Positions 1-5,904 of a stretch of 10,803 nucleotides of DNA are shown here, in pieces. A program made the translations under genes and the position numbers. The DNA lies in NCBI GenBank assembly GCA_947388575.1, contig CANDSI010000019.1, positions 1 through 10,803 on the forward strand, read 5' to 3'. A model generated the notes under the pieces. The model searched no databases. It was not told where the DNA came from and saw nothing but the letters and a program-made list of their open reading frames with translations. This DNA is from an uncultured Mycoplasma sp. (GTDB lineage Bacteria > Bacillota_I > Bacilli_A > RF39 > UBA660). The first letter of the stretch is position 1; each line of letters starts with the position of its first letter.

Positions 1-14
1 AAGAGGTTTGAATT

Positions 15-1151
15 ATGGTTGGAATAGAATGTTTAAAAAAGATAAATCCAATATGCATTTCCGAAAAGCTAGGATTATATATTAAAAATGCTGATAATAG
101 ATATTTTAAAGGAGAGGTTAAGTATCTTTTACTTGAAGAATACTATAAAAACTTTGAAAAGGATTATCATTTTAGAAGAAAGATAATAGATTGTTTCAAT
201 GATGAATATTACACTGGGCTATTAGAAAAGGATATTTCTAAATTAAATACAAACCAAATATTATCATTAATTTTAAGATATATAATTATATTTGATTATG
301 AGTTTTCTGAAAATGCAATAATAACAGATGATGAAATTTTTGATAGATGCGATGAAGAGGAACTTTCTAATGAACTTCACAAGATGCCTTTAATTAATCC
401 AATTGATGAATATGAGATAGAATATAAATTTTTATATTTATATAACTTTGTTGAAAGAAGTAAAAGTAGAGCAAGAAATGATCTCGACGAAATATTTTAT
501 ACTGGATATCCCGATTGGCAAATGAATCATATATTTGATAGATTTATATCTAAAACTTACAGAGAAAGAAAAAAAGAATACCCTTACATGTTTTATAAAT
601 ATTATAAGAATCATATCTCAGAGTTCGAGGATAAAGTAAAAGGATTAATCGCATTTGGTAAAAAGTATGATAGAATTGTTAACAACTCTGATGACTATCT
701 TAAACTTGATTTTATTACAGAAACTTTGTTATCAGCAGATAGAAGCCAATATTCTCTATTAAATTATATTTCATTAATTGAAATGTTAATTGTTAATCCT
801 GCATTTAATACTAGAAGTCAATTAAAGGAAAAATTAAAACATTTTATAGATGATGAAGTATTAAAAACTGATAGTGAAATCGAACTAGAAAACTTTTCTA
901 TACTTCTATATGATATCAGATCAAGACTGATTCATGGCAATTTTAATAGTTTTAAAAAAGAATTGTCTAAATACAAAAATAATTATATGAAAACTTATAA
1001 TTTTGATTATGGTGAATATAAAGAAGAAAATTGGATTATAATTAGTATTAATTTAAAATTGAAACGAATTGTAAAAAATATAATGTATAAATATTTTAAT
1101 GAATATGAAGCATTAAACGATTTTAAGTATGATAAAATAACAAAGATTTAA
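15..1151 (+). CDS. Apea-like HEPN domain protein (putative RNase, possible defence cargo)
   Basis: 378 residues. The first two thirds are not recognised; they are rich in Tyr, Lys, Glu and Asp, largely helical-looking, and have no signal peptide or membrane segment. The C-terminal part (about residues 240-315) fits an Apea-like HEPN domain: a hydrophobic helix with LLNYISLIEMLIVNP, an acidic linker, then YDIRSRLIHGN with the R-x4-H signature (R302, H307) followed by Gly. HEPN domains of this kind are commonly metal-independent RNases in toxins and abortive-infection proteins; activity here is inferred from the motif only. The start follows AGAGG at 2-6 with 8 nt spacing. No nucleotidyltransferase (MNT) antitoxin or other partner is visible next to it, although the upstream side is cut off. 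It lies upstream of the relaxase and is best read as element cargo. Confidence 0.65.
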   Translation: MVGIECLKKINPICISEKLGLYIKNADNRYFKGEVKYLLLEEYYKNFEKDYHFRRKIIDCFNDEYYTGLLEKDISKLNTNQILSLILRYIIIFDYEFSENAIITDDEIFDRCDEEELSNELHKMPLINPIDEYEIEYKFLYLYNFVERSKSRARNDLDEIFYTGYPDWQMNHIFDRFISKTYRERKKEYPYMFYKYYKNHISEFEDKVKGLIAFGKKYDRIVNNSDDYLKLDFITETLLSADRSQYSLLNYISLIEMLIVNPAFNTRSQLKEKLKHFIDDEVLKTDSEIELENFSILLYDIRSRLIHGNFNSFKKELSKYKNNYMKTYNFDYGEYKEENWIIISINLKLKRIVKNIMYKYFNEYEALNDFKYDKITKI

Positions 1152-1174
1152 GGTGCATATTAATAGCATCTTTT
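1150..1174 (+). terminator. Weak intrinsic terminator-like hairpin
   Basis: A 7-bp stem (AAGGTGC at 1150-1156 against GCATCTT at 1166-1172, one G-U pair) with a 9-nt loop overlaps the stop codon of the HEPN gene and ends in a four-T run. The short U tail makes termination uncertain. Because it lies just upstream of a MobV gene, it could instead belong to an oriT region. Confidence 0.3.
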
Positions 1175-1208
1175 ATTATGCAAATTTTTAAGAAAGTGAG
1201 GTAGATAA

Positions 1209-2495
1209 ATGAATTTAAATTATGCAATATTTAGGAGTGAGCCAATATATACAATAAACGATTTAGCACAAATTGGATCACATAATAAAAGAGAAAAGAA
1301 AGCATATAATTCTAATCCAGATATTAAATTAGAATTAACTAAAAATAATATAGAACTAGTGCCTTTAATGGATAAATATGTTAAAGGCTTTTATAATTTA
1401 ACTAAAGAATATAAAAAAGAACACGATAAACGAATGGAAAATGAACGTGATGATAGAAAGAGAACTTTTAAAGAAGTGTTAGATAAATCTAATAATGTAG
1501 TTGCAGATGAACTTTTATTTACAGCAACAAATGAATTTTTTAAAGGTATGACTAAAGAAGATATTAAAGAGTGGGCTGATATTTGTATGGAATTTGTTTA
1601 TAATGATTTAGGTTATACTAAAGAACAAGTCTTACATAGTGTTGTTCATTTAGATGAGAAAACACCACATATTCATTGTGTAGTTGTACCACTTATAAAA
1701 AAGTTTGATAAAAGAACAAATACTGAAAGATATACTATATCTAAAAAACAATATATAAGAGATAAAATGCACTTATCAGAATTACAAGATAAATATCATG
1801 AAAGATTAACTAATAAAGGTTATGATTTAGAACGTGGGATTAAGGGTAACGATAGAAACCATATTAAAATTAAGGACTATAAAAAAATAAATAGGAAGTT
1901 AGAACAAAATTTAAATACAAGAAATGAAAAACTTGATAAAGCTATGAATGAATTTGAAGAAAAATTCAAAGATATAAAAGCATTACCTTTTAACAAAAAT
2001 CAAGTAATAGTAAATAAAGATATGTTTGATAGTATGAATAAAGTTGTCAAAGAAAGTAAAAAAGTAATAGAATTACAACCTAAAATAGATAAAGTATTTA
2101 ATGATATTAATGAATATACTAATAGTTATAATAAATTATTACAAGATAATAAAAAGTATGAACGTGAGATAAAATCACTCAAAACAAGAAATAATAATCT
2201 ATTACAAGAAAATAATAAATTAAAAGACTATATAAACATTATTTTAGAAGTGATTAAGAAGTTTTTTAGAAAGTTATTGCAAATTGGTAATGAAGTAACT
2301 AAAAAAGCTATTACAACTGAAATAAAGGACTATTATGATAATAATGATTTTAGTTCTAATGATGTTTATGATATATCTAAAGGAACAACTAAAGAAGATG
2401 AATTATTTGATTATGCAGATGTTCCTGATTATTTAAAAAGTAATAAAAAATCTCATAAAGATATAGCTAAAGATGATTATGAGATAAATATGTAA
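1209..2495 (+). CDS. MobV-family relaxase (Mob_Pre, plasmid recombination/mobilization protein)
   Basis: 428 residues, a normal length for the family. MobV relaxases nick one strand at oriT and pilot the DNA into a recipient using the conjugation pore of a helper element. Family motif I is visible at the N terminus (YAIFR at 5-9, then IGSHNKREK at 22-30, with the conserved His-Asn pair at 25-26). The metal-binding motif III, HLDEKTPHIH, lies at residues 147-156 (His147, His154, His156). From about residue 225 to 345 the chain is charged and coiled-coil-like (QENNKLKDY), followed by an acidic tail. The start follows AAGTGAGG at about 1194-1201. No coupling protein or type IV secretion genes are in the window, so the element would be mobilizable rather than self-transmissible. 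A canonical pMV158-like oriT is not visible directly upstream. Confidence 0.93.
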   Translation: MNLNYAIFRSEPIYTINDLAQIGSHNKREKKAYNSNPDIKLELTKNNIELVPLMDKYVKGFYNLTKEYKKEHDKRMENERDDRKRTFKEVLDKSNNVVADELLFTATNEFFKGMTKEDIKEWADICMEFVYNDLGYTKEQVLHSVVHLDEKTPHIHCVVVPLIKKFDKRTNTERYTISKKQYIRDKMHLSELQDKYHERLTNKGYDLERGIKGNDRNHIKIKDYKKINRKLEQNLNTRNEKLDKAMNEFEEKFKDIKALPFNKNQVIVNKDMFDSMNKVVKESKKVIELQPKIDKVFNDINEYTNSYNKLLQDNKKYEREIKSLKTRNNNLLQENNKLKDYINIILEVIKKFFRKLLQIGNEVTKKAITTEIKDYYDNNDFSSNDVYDISKGTTKEDELFDYADVPDYLKSNKKSHKDIAKDDYEINM

Positions 2496-2521
2496 TATAC
2501 CTATATTTATATTTAAGAAAA

Positions 2522-2530
2522 TGCTATAAT
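2522..2530 (+). promoter_or_regulatory. Extended -10 promoter for the membrane-anchored XRE gene
   Basis: TGCTATAAT is a perfect extended -10 element (TG-n-TATAAT) in the 141-nt gap behind the relaxase gene. No good -35 box lies 17 nt upstream, as is usual for extended -10 promoters. Transcription would start near 2537 and give a leader of about 100 nt before the ATG at 2637. Confidence 0.45.
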
Positions 2531-2636
2531 TGAATTATCAAAAGCAATTTATAGATAATAATTTATACAACTCAAGTTTTATTTCGTGTTAAAAATTACT
2601 TTTACATTATAAAATTGGTGTGAAAGGAGAAAAATT

Positions 2637-3389
2637 ATGAATCAGGAAAAAATAGGAAATTTTATCGCAAAATGTAGGAAAGAAAAAAATATTACTCAAA
2701 GTGAATTAGCAGAAAAATTAGGAGTTACTGATCGTTCGATAAGTAATTGGGAAAATGGCAAAAATATGCCAGACTTATCACTATTTAAACCACTTTGTAA
2801 AGAATTAGATATTACTATTAATGAATTAATGTGTGGAGAGAAAATTTCAGAAAATGATTATCAAAGCAAGCTAGAAGAAAATATAATTGATTTAACATTA
2901 AAAACAAAGAGCAGAATAAACAAAAAGAATAAAATAACTATTTGTGTTATATTTATTTTATTTATATTATTTATTGGTGGATTATATATATATAATTACT
3001 TTGAATTAAATGTTTCTTATGATGAGAATATGATGAAGTGCAGTTTTGTTGAAGATAAGTTAAATTATACTATTACAGGAGTTAGTGTATTAAACACCAA
3101 CTATGTAGAAAGAGAAATCGACGATAATAAAATATATATATTTCATAGTACTATAAATGTATATAATAAAAGGCGAAGTAATTATGATTATGGAAAAAGC
3201 CTTTCAAATCTAATAGGTGGCAAAAAAATTCCATTTGAGTATTTCTTGGAATTAAATGAAGAATCAGCAAAGTATGATAATGTAATAGTTTATTATACAA
3301 ACAAACCATTAGCAAAAATAAATAAGCTAAATAATGAAGAATTAAGCAAAGAATTGACAAAATCTTATAAAATGTGTTCTTTAAACTAA
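2637..3389 (+). CDS. Membrane-anchored XRE-family transcriptional regulator
   Basis: 250 residues. Residues 6-62 form an HTH_3/XRE DNA-binding domain (RKEKNITQSELAEKLGVTDRS, then SNWENGKNMPDLS, the typical helix 2 to helix 4 pattern). A Lys/Asn-rich linker (about 85-99) leads into one strongly hydrophobic segment, ITICVIFILFILFIGGLYIY (about 100-119), followed by about 130 residues with no recognised domain, rich in Tyr, Asn and Lys. With the positively charged side preceding the helix, the HTH should be cytoplasmic and the C-terminal domain outside the membrane. AAAGGAGA at 2623-2630 lies 6 nt before the ATG. The gene stands alone between its own promoter and a hairpin at 3414. The architecture suggests a one-component sensor; the ligand is unknown. 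Confidence 0.8.
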   Translation: MNQEKIGNFIAKCRKEKNITQSELAEKLGVTDRSISNWENGKNMPDLSLFKPLCKELDITINELMCGEKISENDYQSKLEENIIDLTLKTKSRINKKNKITICVIFILFILFIGGLYIYNYFELNVSYDENMMKCSFVEDKLNYTITGVSVLNTNYVEREIDDNKIYIFHSTINVYNKRRSNYDYGKSLSNLIGGKKIPFEYFLELNEESAKYDNVIVYYTNKPLAKINKLNNEELSKELTKSYKMCSLN

Positions 3390-3413
3390 ATGTTTAATAA
3401 AATTTATAAAAAA

Positions 3414-3435
3414 GATCAGCTTAAATTAGTTGGTC
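3414..3435. terminator. Hairpin between convergent genes, possible terminator
   Basis: GATCAGC (3414-3420) pairs with GTTGGTC (3429-3435) across an 8-nt loop: seven pairs on the plus strand, two of them G-U. The plus-strand tail is only TATTAA. On the minus strand a good six-T run follows, but the two G-U pairs become mismatches. It sits between the convergent genes ending at 3389 and 3455, where a terminator is expected. Confidence 0.35.
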
Positions 3436-3454
3436 TATTAATTTGCAAATATAA

Positions 3455-3808
3455 TTATAAAAATAAATCATCAGGCTTTAAATCAAAAACTTTAGCTATA
3501 TTTACAGCTAAATCATAGTAAAGACGCCTTTTACCATTTTCAATTAAGCTATAGTATCCTTTACAAATCCCTAATTTATGAGCCATTTCATCAACAGAAT
3601 AATTATTCATTTTTCTAATATATCTTAATTTTGAGCCTGTATTTTTGAAATCAACTTCTTTTAAATCTTTTAATAAAGTTGTATCATATTTTGGAATTTT
3701 TTCTATATTTAGTTTATTTCTTTTAGATTTAATTAGTATTCTATCACCACTACTTGGATTAATAACTTCTACGGATTTCCTATTTTCTAATTTAATTATA
3801 TTATTCAC
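3455..3808 (-). CDS. XRE-family regulator with N-terminal extension
   Basis: 117 residues from the preferred start. The HTH is at the C-terminal end (about residues 60-117: LRYIRKMNNYSVDEMAHKLG, then YYSLIENGKRRLYYDLAVNIAKVF), preceded by about 55 basic residues of unknown role. A longer reading begins at GTG 3817, but that codon overlaps the Shine-Dalgarno AAGAGGAG (3817-3824). The second in-frame GTG, ending at 3808, has 8 nt spacing and is preferred. It is divergent from the XRE gene at 3905, with under 100 bp between them, an arrangement typical of paired Cro/CI-like regulators. The target is not known. Confidence 0.72.
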   Translation of the reverse strand: MNNIIKLENRKSVEVINPSSGDRILIKSKRNKLNIEKIPKYDTTLLKDLKEVDFKNTGSKLRYIRKMNNYSVDEMAHKLGICKGYYSLIENGKRRLYYDLAVNIAKVFDLKPDDLFL

Positions 3809-3843
3809 TATTACCACTCCTCTTAAATAATATATGTAGTGCT

Positions 3844-3906
3844 ATAAGCCCTTTCTAATAAGCATAATAAAATGAGAGAATTATAATCATAAGGGAGTGG
3901 GCTTAT
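3844..3906. repeat. Inverted repeat in the divergent XRE-XRE intergenic region (operator candidate)
   Basis: ATAAGCCC at 3844-3851 has an exact 8-bp inverted copy, GGGCTTAT, at 3899-3906, the latter overlapping the start codon at 3905. The arms are 47 nt apart and flank a TATAAT box at 3882-3887. GC-rich arms are uncommon in this AT-rich DNA. Two facing operator half-sites acting on both divergent genes is the simplest reading, but no protein is shown to bind. Confidence 0.4.
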
Positions 3907-4138
3907 GGCACTTATCAATACAGATAATCATTACTACGATATTGCAAGAGTAAATATTCGGAAATATAGATTACAAAAAGGTTTTACACAAGCTACTCTT
4001 GCAGAACTTGCTGATATTTCATTAGATTATTTATGTGAAATTGAAAGTCTAAAACGAAGAAAAACTTTTAGCATTGCAGTTCTTGGAAGAATTGCAGATG
4101 CTTTAGAAGTAGACATAACAAAATTTTTTCAAAAATAA
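3905..4138 (+). CDS. Small XRE-family regulator
   Basis: 77 residues, essentially a single HTH_3 domain: IRKYRLQKGFTQATLAELA, LDYLCEIESLKRRKTFSIAV and ADALEVDITKFF correspond to helices 1-5. The start follows AAGGGAG at 3891-3897 with 7 nt spacing. It is divergent from the XRE gene ending at 3808 and shares its control region. There is no sensing domain, so it resembles Cro-like or SinR-like single-domain repressors. An intrinsic terminator follows at 4235. Confidence 0.82.
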   Translation: MALINTDNHYYDIARVNIRKYRLQKGFTQATLAELADISLDYLCEIESLKRRKTFSIAVLGRIADALEVDITKFFQK

Positions 4139-4147
4139 TTATTATAG

Positions 4148-4204
4148 GGAGCAATGATAAAAATTATTCGTGTAGTAAATAAGAATAGAAAAAATAATTG
4201 CTCC
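4148..4204. repeat. Long-spaced inverted repeat downstream of the small XRE gene
   Basis: GGAGCAAT (4148-4155) and ATTGCTCC (4197-4204) are perfect inverted copies 41 nt apart; an extra G-U pair is possible outside them. The interval is AT-rich and contains AATTATT, which can also pair with AATAATT at 4193-4199, so two alternative folds exist. There is no T run after it, so it is not a standard terminator. Function unknown. Confidence 0.4.
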
Positions 4205-4234
4205 TAAATAATTTTAGCATAGTTTTAAAAAAGT

Positions 4235-4257
4235 GTCACTATTAAATAGTGACTTTT
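4235..4257 (+). terminator. Intrinsic terminator
   Basis: GTCACTATT A AATAGTGAC (4235-4253) is a perfect 9-bp inverted repeat, folding as a 7-8 bp stem with a small loop, followed by TTTT at 4254-4257 and preceded by an A run. It lies about 100 nt behind the small XRE gene and 50 nt before the next regulator, separating the two transcripts. Confidence 0.6.
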
Positions 4258-4303
4258 GGGATATCTAAATATTTCTTTGGTAAACTAGTATTGTGATGAA
4301 AAT

Positions 4304-4516
4304 ATGAAACTAAATGCTAATGACTATTCTAAAGGTGAGATTATTAAAATTATAAGAGAGTGGACTAATTTAACTCAAAAAGAGTTCGCTAAAGCTGTTA
4401 ATAAGTCTAAACGTACTATCGAGCAATATGAGGCTGGAACAGTTAATTATAATATAGAGTTTTTAAAAGATGTAGCTAAAAAATTTGATATAGATATAGT
4501 TATAAGTAAAAAATAA
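4304..4516 (+). CDS. Small XRE-family regulator
   Basis: 70 residues containing one HTH domain: IIKIIREWTNLTQKEFAKAV, then SKRTIEQYEAGTVNYNIEFL and AKKFDIDIVI. The core fits HTH_3, but the recognition-helix pattern differs from its neighbours, so it is not a recent duplicate of them. The ribosome-binding site is poor: GTGATG lies about 9 nt upstream and no AGGAG is present. The ATG ten bases upstream is in another frame and stops after three codons. Low expression or another start signal is possible. The gene is followed directly by the hairpin array at 4535-4804. Confidence 0.72.
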   Translation: MKLNANDYSKGEIIKIIREWTNLTQKEFAKAVNKSKRTIEQYEAGTVNYNIEFLKDVAKKFDIDIVISKK

Positions 4517-4534
4517 CTTGTCTATATTTTTTTG

Positions 4535-4553
4535 ACTATAATTCCATTATAGT
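4535..4553. repeat. Hairpin array, element 1
   Basis: ACTATAAT-TCC-ATTATAGT is a perfect 8-bp inverted repeat. It is preceded, not followed, by a T run on the plus strand, and on the minus strand an A run follows, so it is not an intrinsic terminator in either direction. It could be an operator or part of a structured origin. Confidence 0.55.
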
Positions 4554-4555
4554 AA

Positions 4556-4589
4556 CCCACTACGATATTGGCTTGCCAATATCAGTGGG
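4556..4589. repeat. Hairpin array, element 2 (long stem)
   Basis: CCCACT (4556-4561) pairs with AGTGGG (4584-4589), and GATATTGGC (4564-4572) pairs with GCCAATATC (4575-4583) around a TT centre. The stem totals 15 bp with a two-base bulge (AC) on one side. No T run follows. It is the most stable structure in the window and stands out in GC content. Such a stem suits recognition of folded single-stranded DNA (oriT or single-strand origin) better than termination. Confidence 0.6.
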
Positions 4590-4590
4590 C

Positions 4591-4609
4591 AAAGGGAACT
4601 TTCCCTTTT
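4591..4609 (+). terminator. Hairpin array, element 3, terminator-like
   Basis: AAAGGGAA (4591-4598), CT, TTCCCTTT (4601-4608) is a perfect inverted repeat starting one base after element 2 and ending in a four-T run. Taken alone it is a plausible intrinsic terminator; its position in the array makes a shared structural role equally possible. Confidence 0.4.
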
Positions 4610-4623
4610 GAAACCCTAATTAA

Positions 4624-4667
4624 GCAATAACTATACAAGCTAACGCAAGTAAAGTTATTGCCTTTTT
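4624..4667 (+). terminator. Hairpin array, element 4, intrinsic terminator
   Basis: GCAATAACT (4624-4632) pairs perfectly with AGTTATTGC (4653-4661). After an A-A mismatch, TAC and GTA extend the stem by three pairs around a 12-nt loop. C and then TTTTT (4663-4667) follow. This is the best candidate terminator for the rightward regulator gene ending at 4516. Confidence 0.55.
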
Positions 4668-4693
4668 ATTTAAAACAAGTTTAAACAAAAAGT

Positions 4694-4750
4694 AAAAAGA
4701 CTATCGCCACTTTCATTGTCTTACGACAACAAAACGTGCCACGTCTTTTT
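4694..4750. repeat. Hairpin array, element 5 (57-nt imperfect hairpin)
   Basis: AAAAAGAC (4694-4701) pairs with GTCTTTTT (4743-4750). Inside, CACTTT can pair with AAAACGTG around a bulged C, and the tip is TTGTC-TTAC-GACAA, a perfect 5-bp hairpin. Near the right arm ACGTG-C-CACGT is itself a palindrome. The A5/T5 ends could allow termination on either strand, but the interior is more elaborate than a terminator needs. Confidence 0.5.
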
Positions 4751-4754
4751 AATG

Positions 4755-4804
4755 AAAATAACCTTAATGCTAAAGTCTAAAGACTAAAGTAAAAAGGTTA
4801 TTTT
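4755..4804 (-). terminator. Hairpin array, element 6, terminator of the leftward XRE gene
   Basis: AAAATAACCTT (4755-4765) and AAGGTTATTTT (4794-4804) are perfect 11-bp inverted copies; inside is a second palindrome, AGTCT-AA-AGACT (4774-4785). The right arm includes the stop codon of the leftward gene (4798-4800). The leftward transcript ends the stem in UUUUC, and the plus strand also ends in T5, so termination may occur in both directions. Confidence 0.5.
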
Positions 4805-5406
4805 TCTTTATCTATAAATTTTCCTGTTAGAGTATTTATTTTGGTAGTAGATTTTATTTCAGCTTTTGGGAATACTCCTTTATCGAATTTAGGATATTTT
4901 TCTTTATCAAATTTTTCTAGGTTAGGTCTAATCATTGGTATTAGTTCTTTTAATCTAGCAAGTATTTCATCATTTGATACTTCTTTATTTTCAAGTTTAG
5001 CAAGTTCTAAATTATCAATTAAGTCAGCGATTCCACCTTTAATTGCAAAATCATTTTTTCTTCTTTTTTCTAATTCCTCTAAAACATTATAATAAAATTG
5101 TTCATAAGATTTAATTTGTTCTTGATAATCATTTGTGGATCTTTTTTCAGTTAAGTCTTTACCCCAATTTATATCTATATCATTATATCCAGCAAGTTCC
5201 ATAAGTTTAACTAAACTAAGTCCGAGCGTTTCAGCGATACCTTTTAAATATAAAACATTCGGCTTTAATCTTTTACCTGCCTCAATTCTTGAAACTTCAG
5301 CACAGTCCATATTAGCTTGTTTTGCTAATTCTCTTTGAGAAATACCTAATTTTTCTCTTGTTTGGCTTATTACTTTACCAAGCTTAGTAGTAACCTTCTT
5401 TGCCAT
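4798..5406 (-). CDS. XRE-family repressor, likely master regulator of the element
   Basis: 202 residues. HTH_3 domain at about residues 4-64: LGKVISQTREKLGISQRELA, then CAEVSRIEAGKRLKPNVLYL and AETLGLSLVKLMELAGY. The remaining 135 residues are charged and helical with no recognised fold and no obvious protease-cleavage or metal motif. An ATG ending at 5427 gives seven extra residues, but it has no ribosome-binding site and sits only a few bases after the predicted transcription start. The ATG at 5404-5406 follows AAGAGGTG with 8 nt spacing and is preferred. The gene faces away from the winged-helix/recombinase operon, with repeated operators between them, the arrangement of immunity repressors such as ICEBs1 ImmR (analogy only). 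No ImmA-like protease gene is visible. Confidence 0.82.
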   Translation of the reverse strand: MAKKVTTKLGKVISQTREKLGISQRELAKQANMDCAEVSRIEAGKRLKPNVLYLKGIAETLGLSLVKLMELAGYNDIDINWGKDLTEKRSTNDYQEQIKSYEQFYYNVLEELEKRRKNDFAIKGGIADLIDNLELAKLENKEVSNDEILARLKELIPMIRPNLEKFDKEKYPKFDKGVFPKAEIKSTTKINTLTGKFIDKEK

Positions 5407-5438
5407 TTTAGTGCACCTCTTTTTCATTTATTGAATAA

Positions 5439-5467
5439 AGTATAACATATTATGATGTAAAAATCAA
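5439..5467 (-). promoter_or_regulatory. Leftward promoter of the XRE repressor
   Basis: Read on the minus strand: TTGATT (-35, plus coordinates 5462-5467), 17-nt spacer, TATACT (-10, 5439-5444). Expected start near 5432, which excludes the ATG ending at 5427 and supports the start at 5406. The -35 box lies inside operator copy 1 (5454-5469), so binding there should cause autorepression. Confidence 0.72.
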
Positions 5468-5469
5468 CA
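5454..5469 (+). promoter_or_regulatory. Operator copy 1
   Basis: GATGTAAAAATCAACA, a 16-bp sequence repeated with one mismatch at 5528-5543. It covers the -35 box of the leftward promoter. Probable binding site of the XRE repressor encoded immediately to the left. Confidence 0.6.
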
Positions 5470-5486
5470 AAATAGTAAATATCGTG

Positions 5487-5515
5487 TTGACAAGCTCAAT
5501 TTATATTGCTATACT
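5487..5515 (+). promoter_or_regulatory. Rightward promoter of the winged-helix/recombinase operon
   Basis: TTGACA (5487-5492), 17-nt spacer, TATACT (5510-5515): a consensus -35, ideal spacing and a near-consensus -10, the strongest sigma-A promoter in the window. TGTTGACA at 5485-5492 is an inverted half of the 16-bp operator and overlaps the -35 box. Expected start near 5522, just before operator copy 2. A promoter this strong next to repeated operators suggests tight repression. Confidence 0.8.
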
Positions 5516-5527
5516 AGGTTTGCTTTT

Positions 5528-5543
5528 GATGTAAAAGTCAACA
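5528..5543 (+). promoter_or_regulatory. Operator copy 2
   Basis: GATGTAAAAGTCAACA, identical to copy 1 except for one base and in the same orientation, 74 bp away. It lies just downstream of the predicted rightward start, where a bound repressor would block initiation or early elongation. Confidence 0.6.
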
Positions 5544-5557
5544 GCAAGAAAGGAGGA

Positions 5558-5821
5558 ATGCATATAAGGAAGTTTAAAGTAGCACCTAATATTTGGAGCG
5601 ATAAAAGAGTTCCTAAAGAAACGAAATATATTTACTCTTATATTTATAGTAAAGGTTTTGATAAAATAATCACAGATATAAATATAGGAGAATTACAACA
5701 AACTATTAAAATAAAAAATAAGGGCTTAAGAAAAAGTCTTGAGATATTAGAGCAATTAAAATATCTAGTATATCAAGAATATTGTACAGGAATGTACACA
5801 ATAAATCTACTAGGTTGTTAA
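5558..5821 (+). CDS. Small winged-helix DNA-binding protein (first of tandem pair)
   Basis: 87 residues, first gene of the repressed rightward operon. The order FKVAPNIWSDKRVPKETKYI, an acidic loop, GELQQTI and KGLRKSLEILEQLKYLVYQE, then a short beta pair (GMYTINLL), fits a winged helix-turn-helix of the kind seen in HTH_36 and replication-initiator-like proteins of Gram-positive elements. The same pattern recurs in the next gene. The perfect AAAGGAGG (5549-5556) is only 1 nt from the ATG, which is too close; the codon at optimal spacing is ATA at 5564. The ATG is kept here as the conventional choice. An extensive hairpin spans the stop codon. Replication initiation or regulation of excision are both possible. 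Confidence 0.65.
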   Translation: MHIRKFKVAPNIWSDKRVPKETKYIYSYIYSKGFDKIITDINIGELQQTIKIKNKGLRKSLEILEQLKYLVYQEYCTGMYTINLLGC

Positions 5822-5837
5822 ATAACTCCTAGTAGAT
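5805..5837. repeat. Hairpin across the stop codon of the first winged-helix gene
   Basis: ATCTACTAGG (5805-5814) pairs perfectly with CCTAGTAGAT (5828-5837); inside, GTTA (5817-5820) pairs with TAAC (5823-5826). The stem totals 14 bp. No T run follows, so it is more likely an mRNA stability or processing structure, or a protein-binding palindrome, than a terminator. Confidence 0.5.
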
Positions 5838-5839
5838 AT

Positions 5840-5877
5840 GGTACAGTAAGATATAGAGGCTTATGTTAGTACCTTTT
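5840..5877 (+). terminator. Terminator-like hairpin in the inter-gene leader
   Basis: GGTAC (5840-5844) pairs with GTACC (5869-5873), with GTAAG and CTTAT able to extend the stem internally, followed by TTTT. It begins three bases after the preceding hairpin. Together they probably reduce read-through into the second winged-helix gene. Confidence 0.45.
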
Positions 5878-5904
5878 CTATAAAGATAGAATAAACTAAT
5901 CCTA

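Noticed and set aside
2584..2606. pMV158-like oriT resemblance (CGTGTTA, then TTACTTTTACAT) after the relaxase gene
   Set aside because: Matches are interrupted, AT-rich and lack the flanking inverted repeat; the position downstream of mob is also unusual.
4841..5338. Plus-strand ORFs opposite the XRE repressor
   Set aside because: Ser/Leu/Phe-rich antisense shadows of a clear HTH gene.
5864..5884. Six-codon leader peptide (ATG at 5864) in the attenuator region
   Set aside because: Short spacing from a weak AGAGG and no regulatory codon run; chance is likely.
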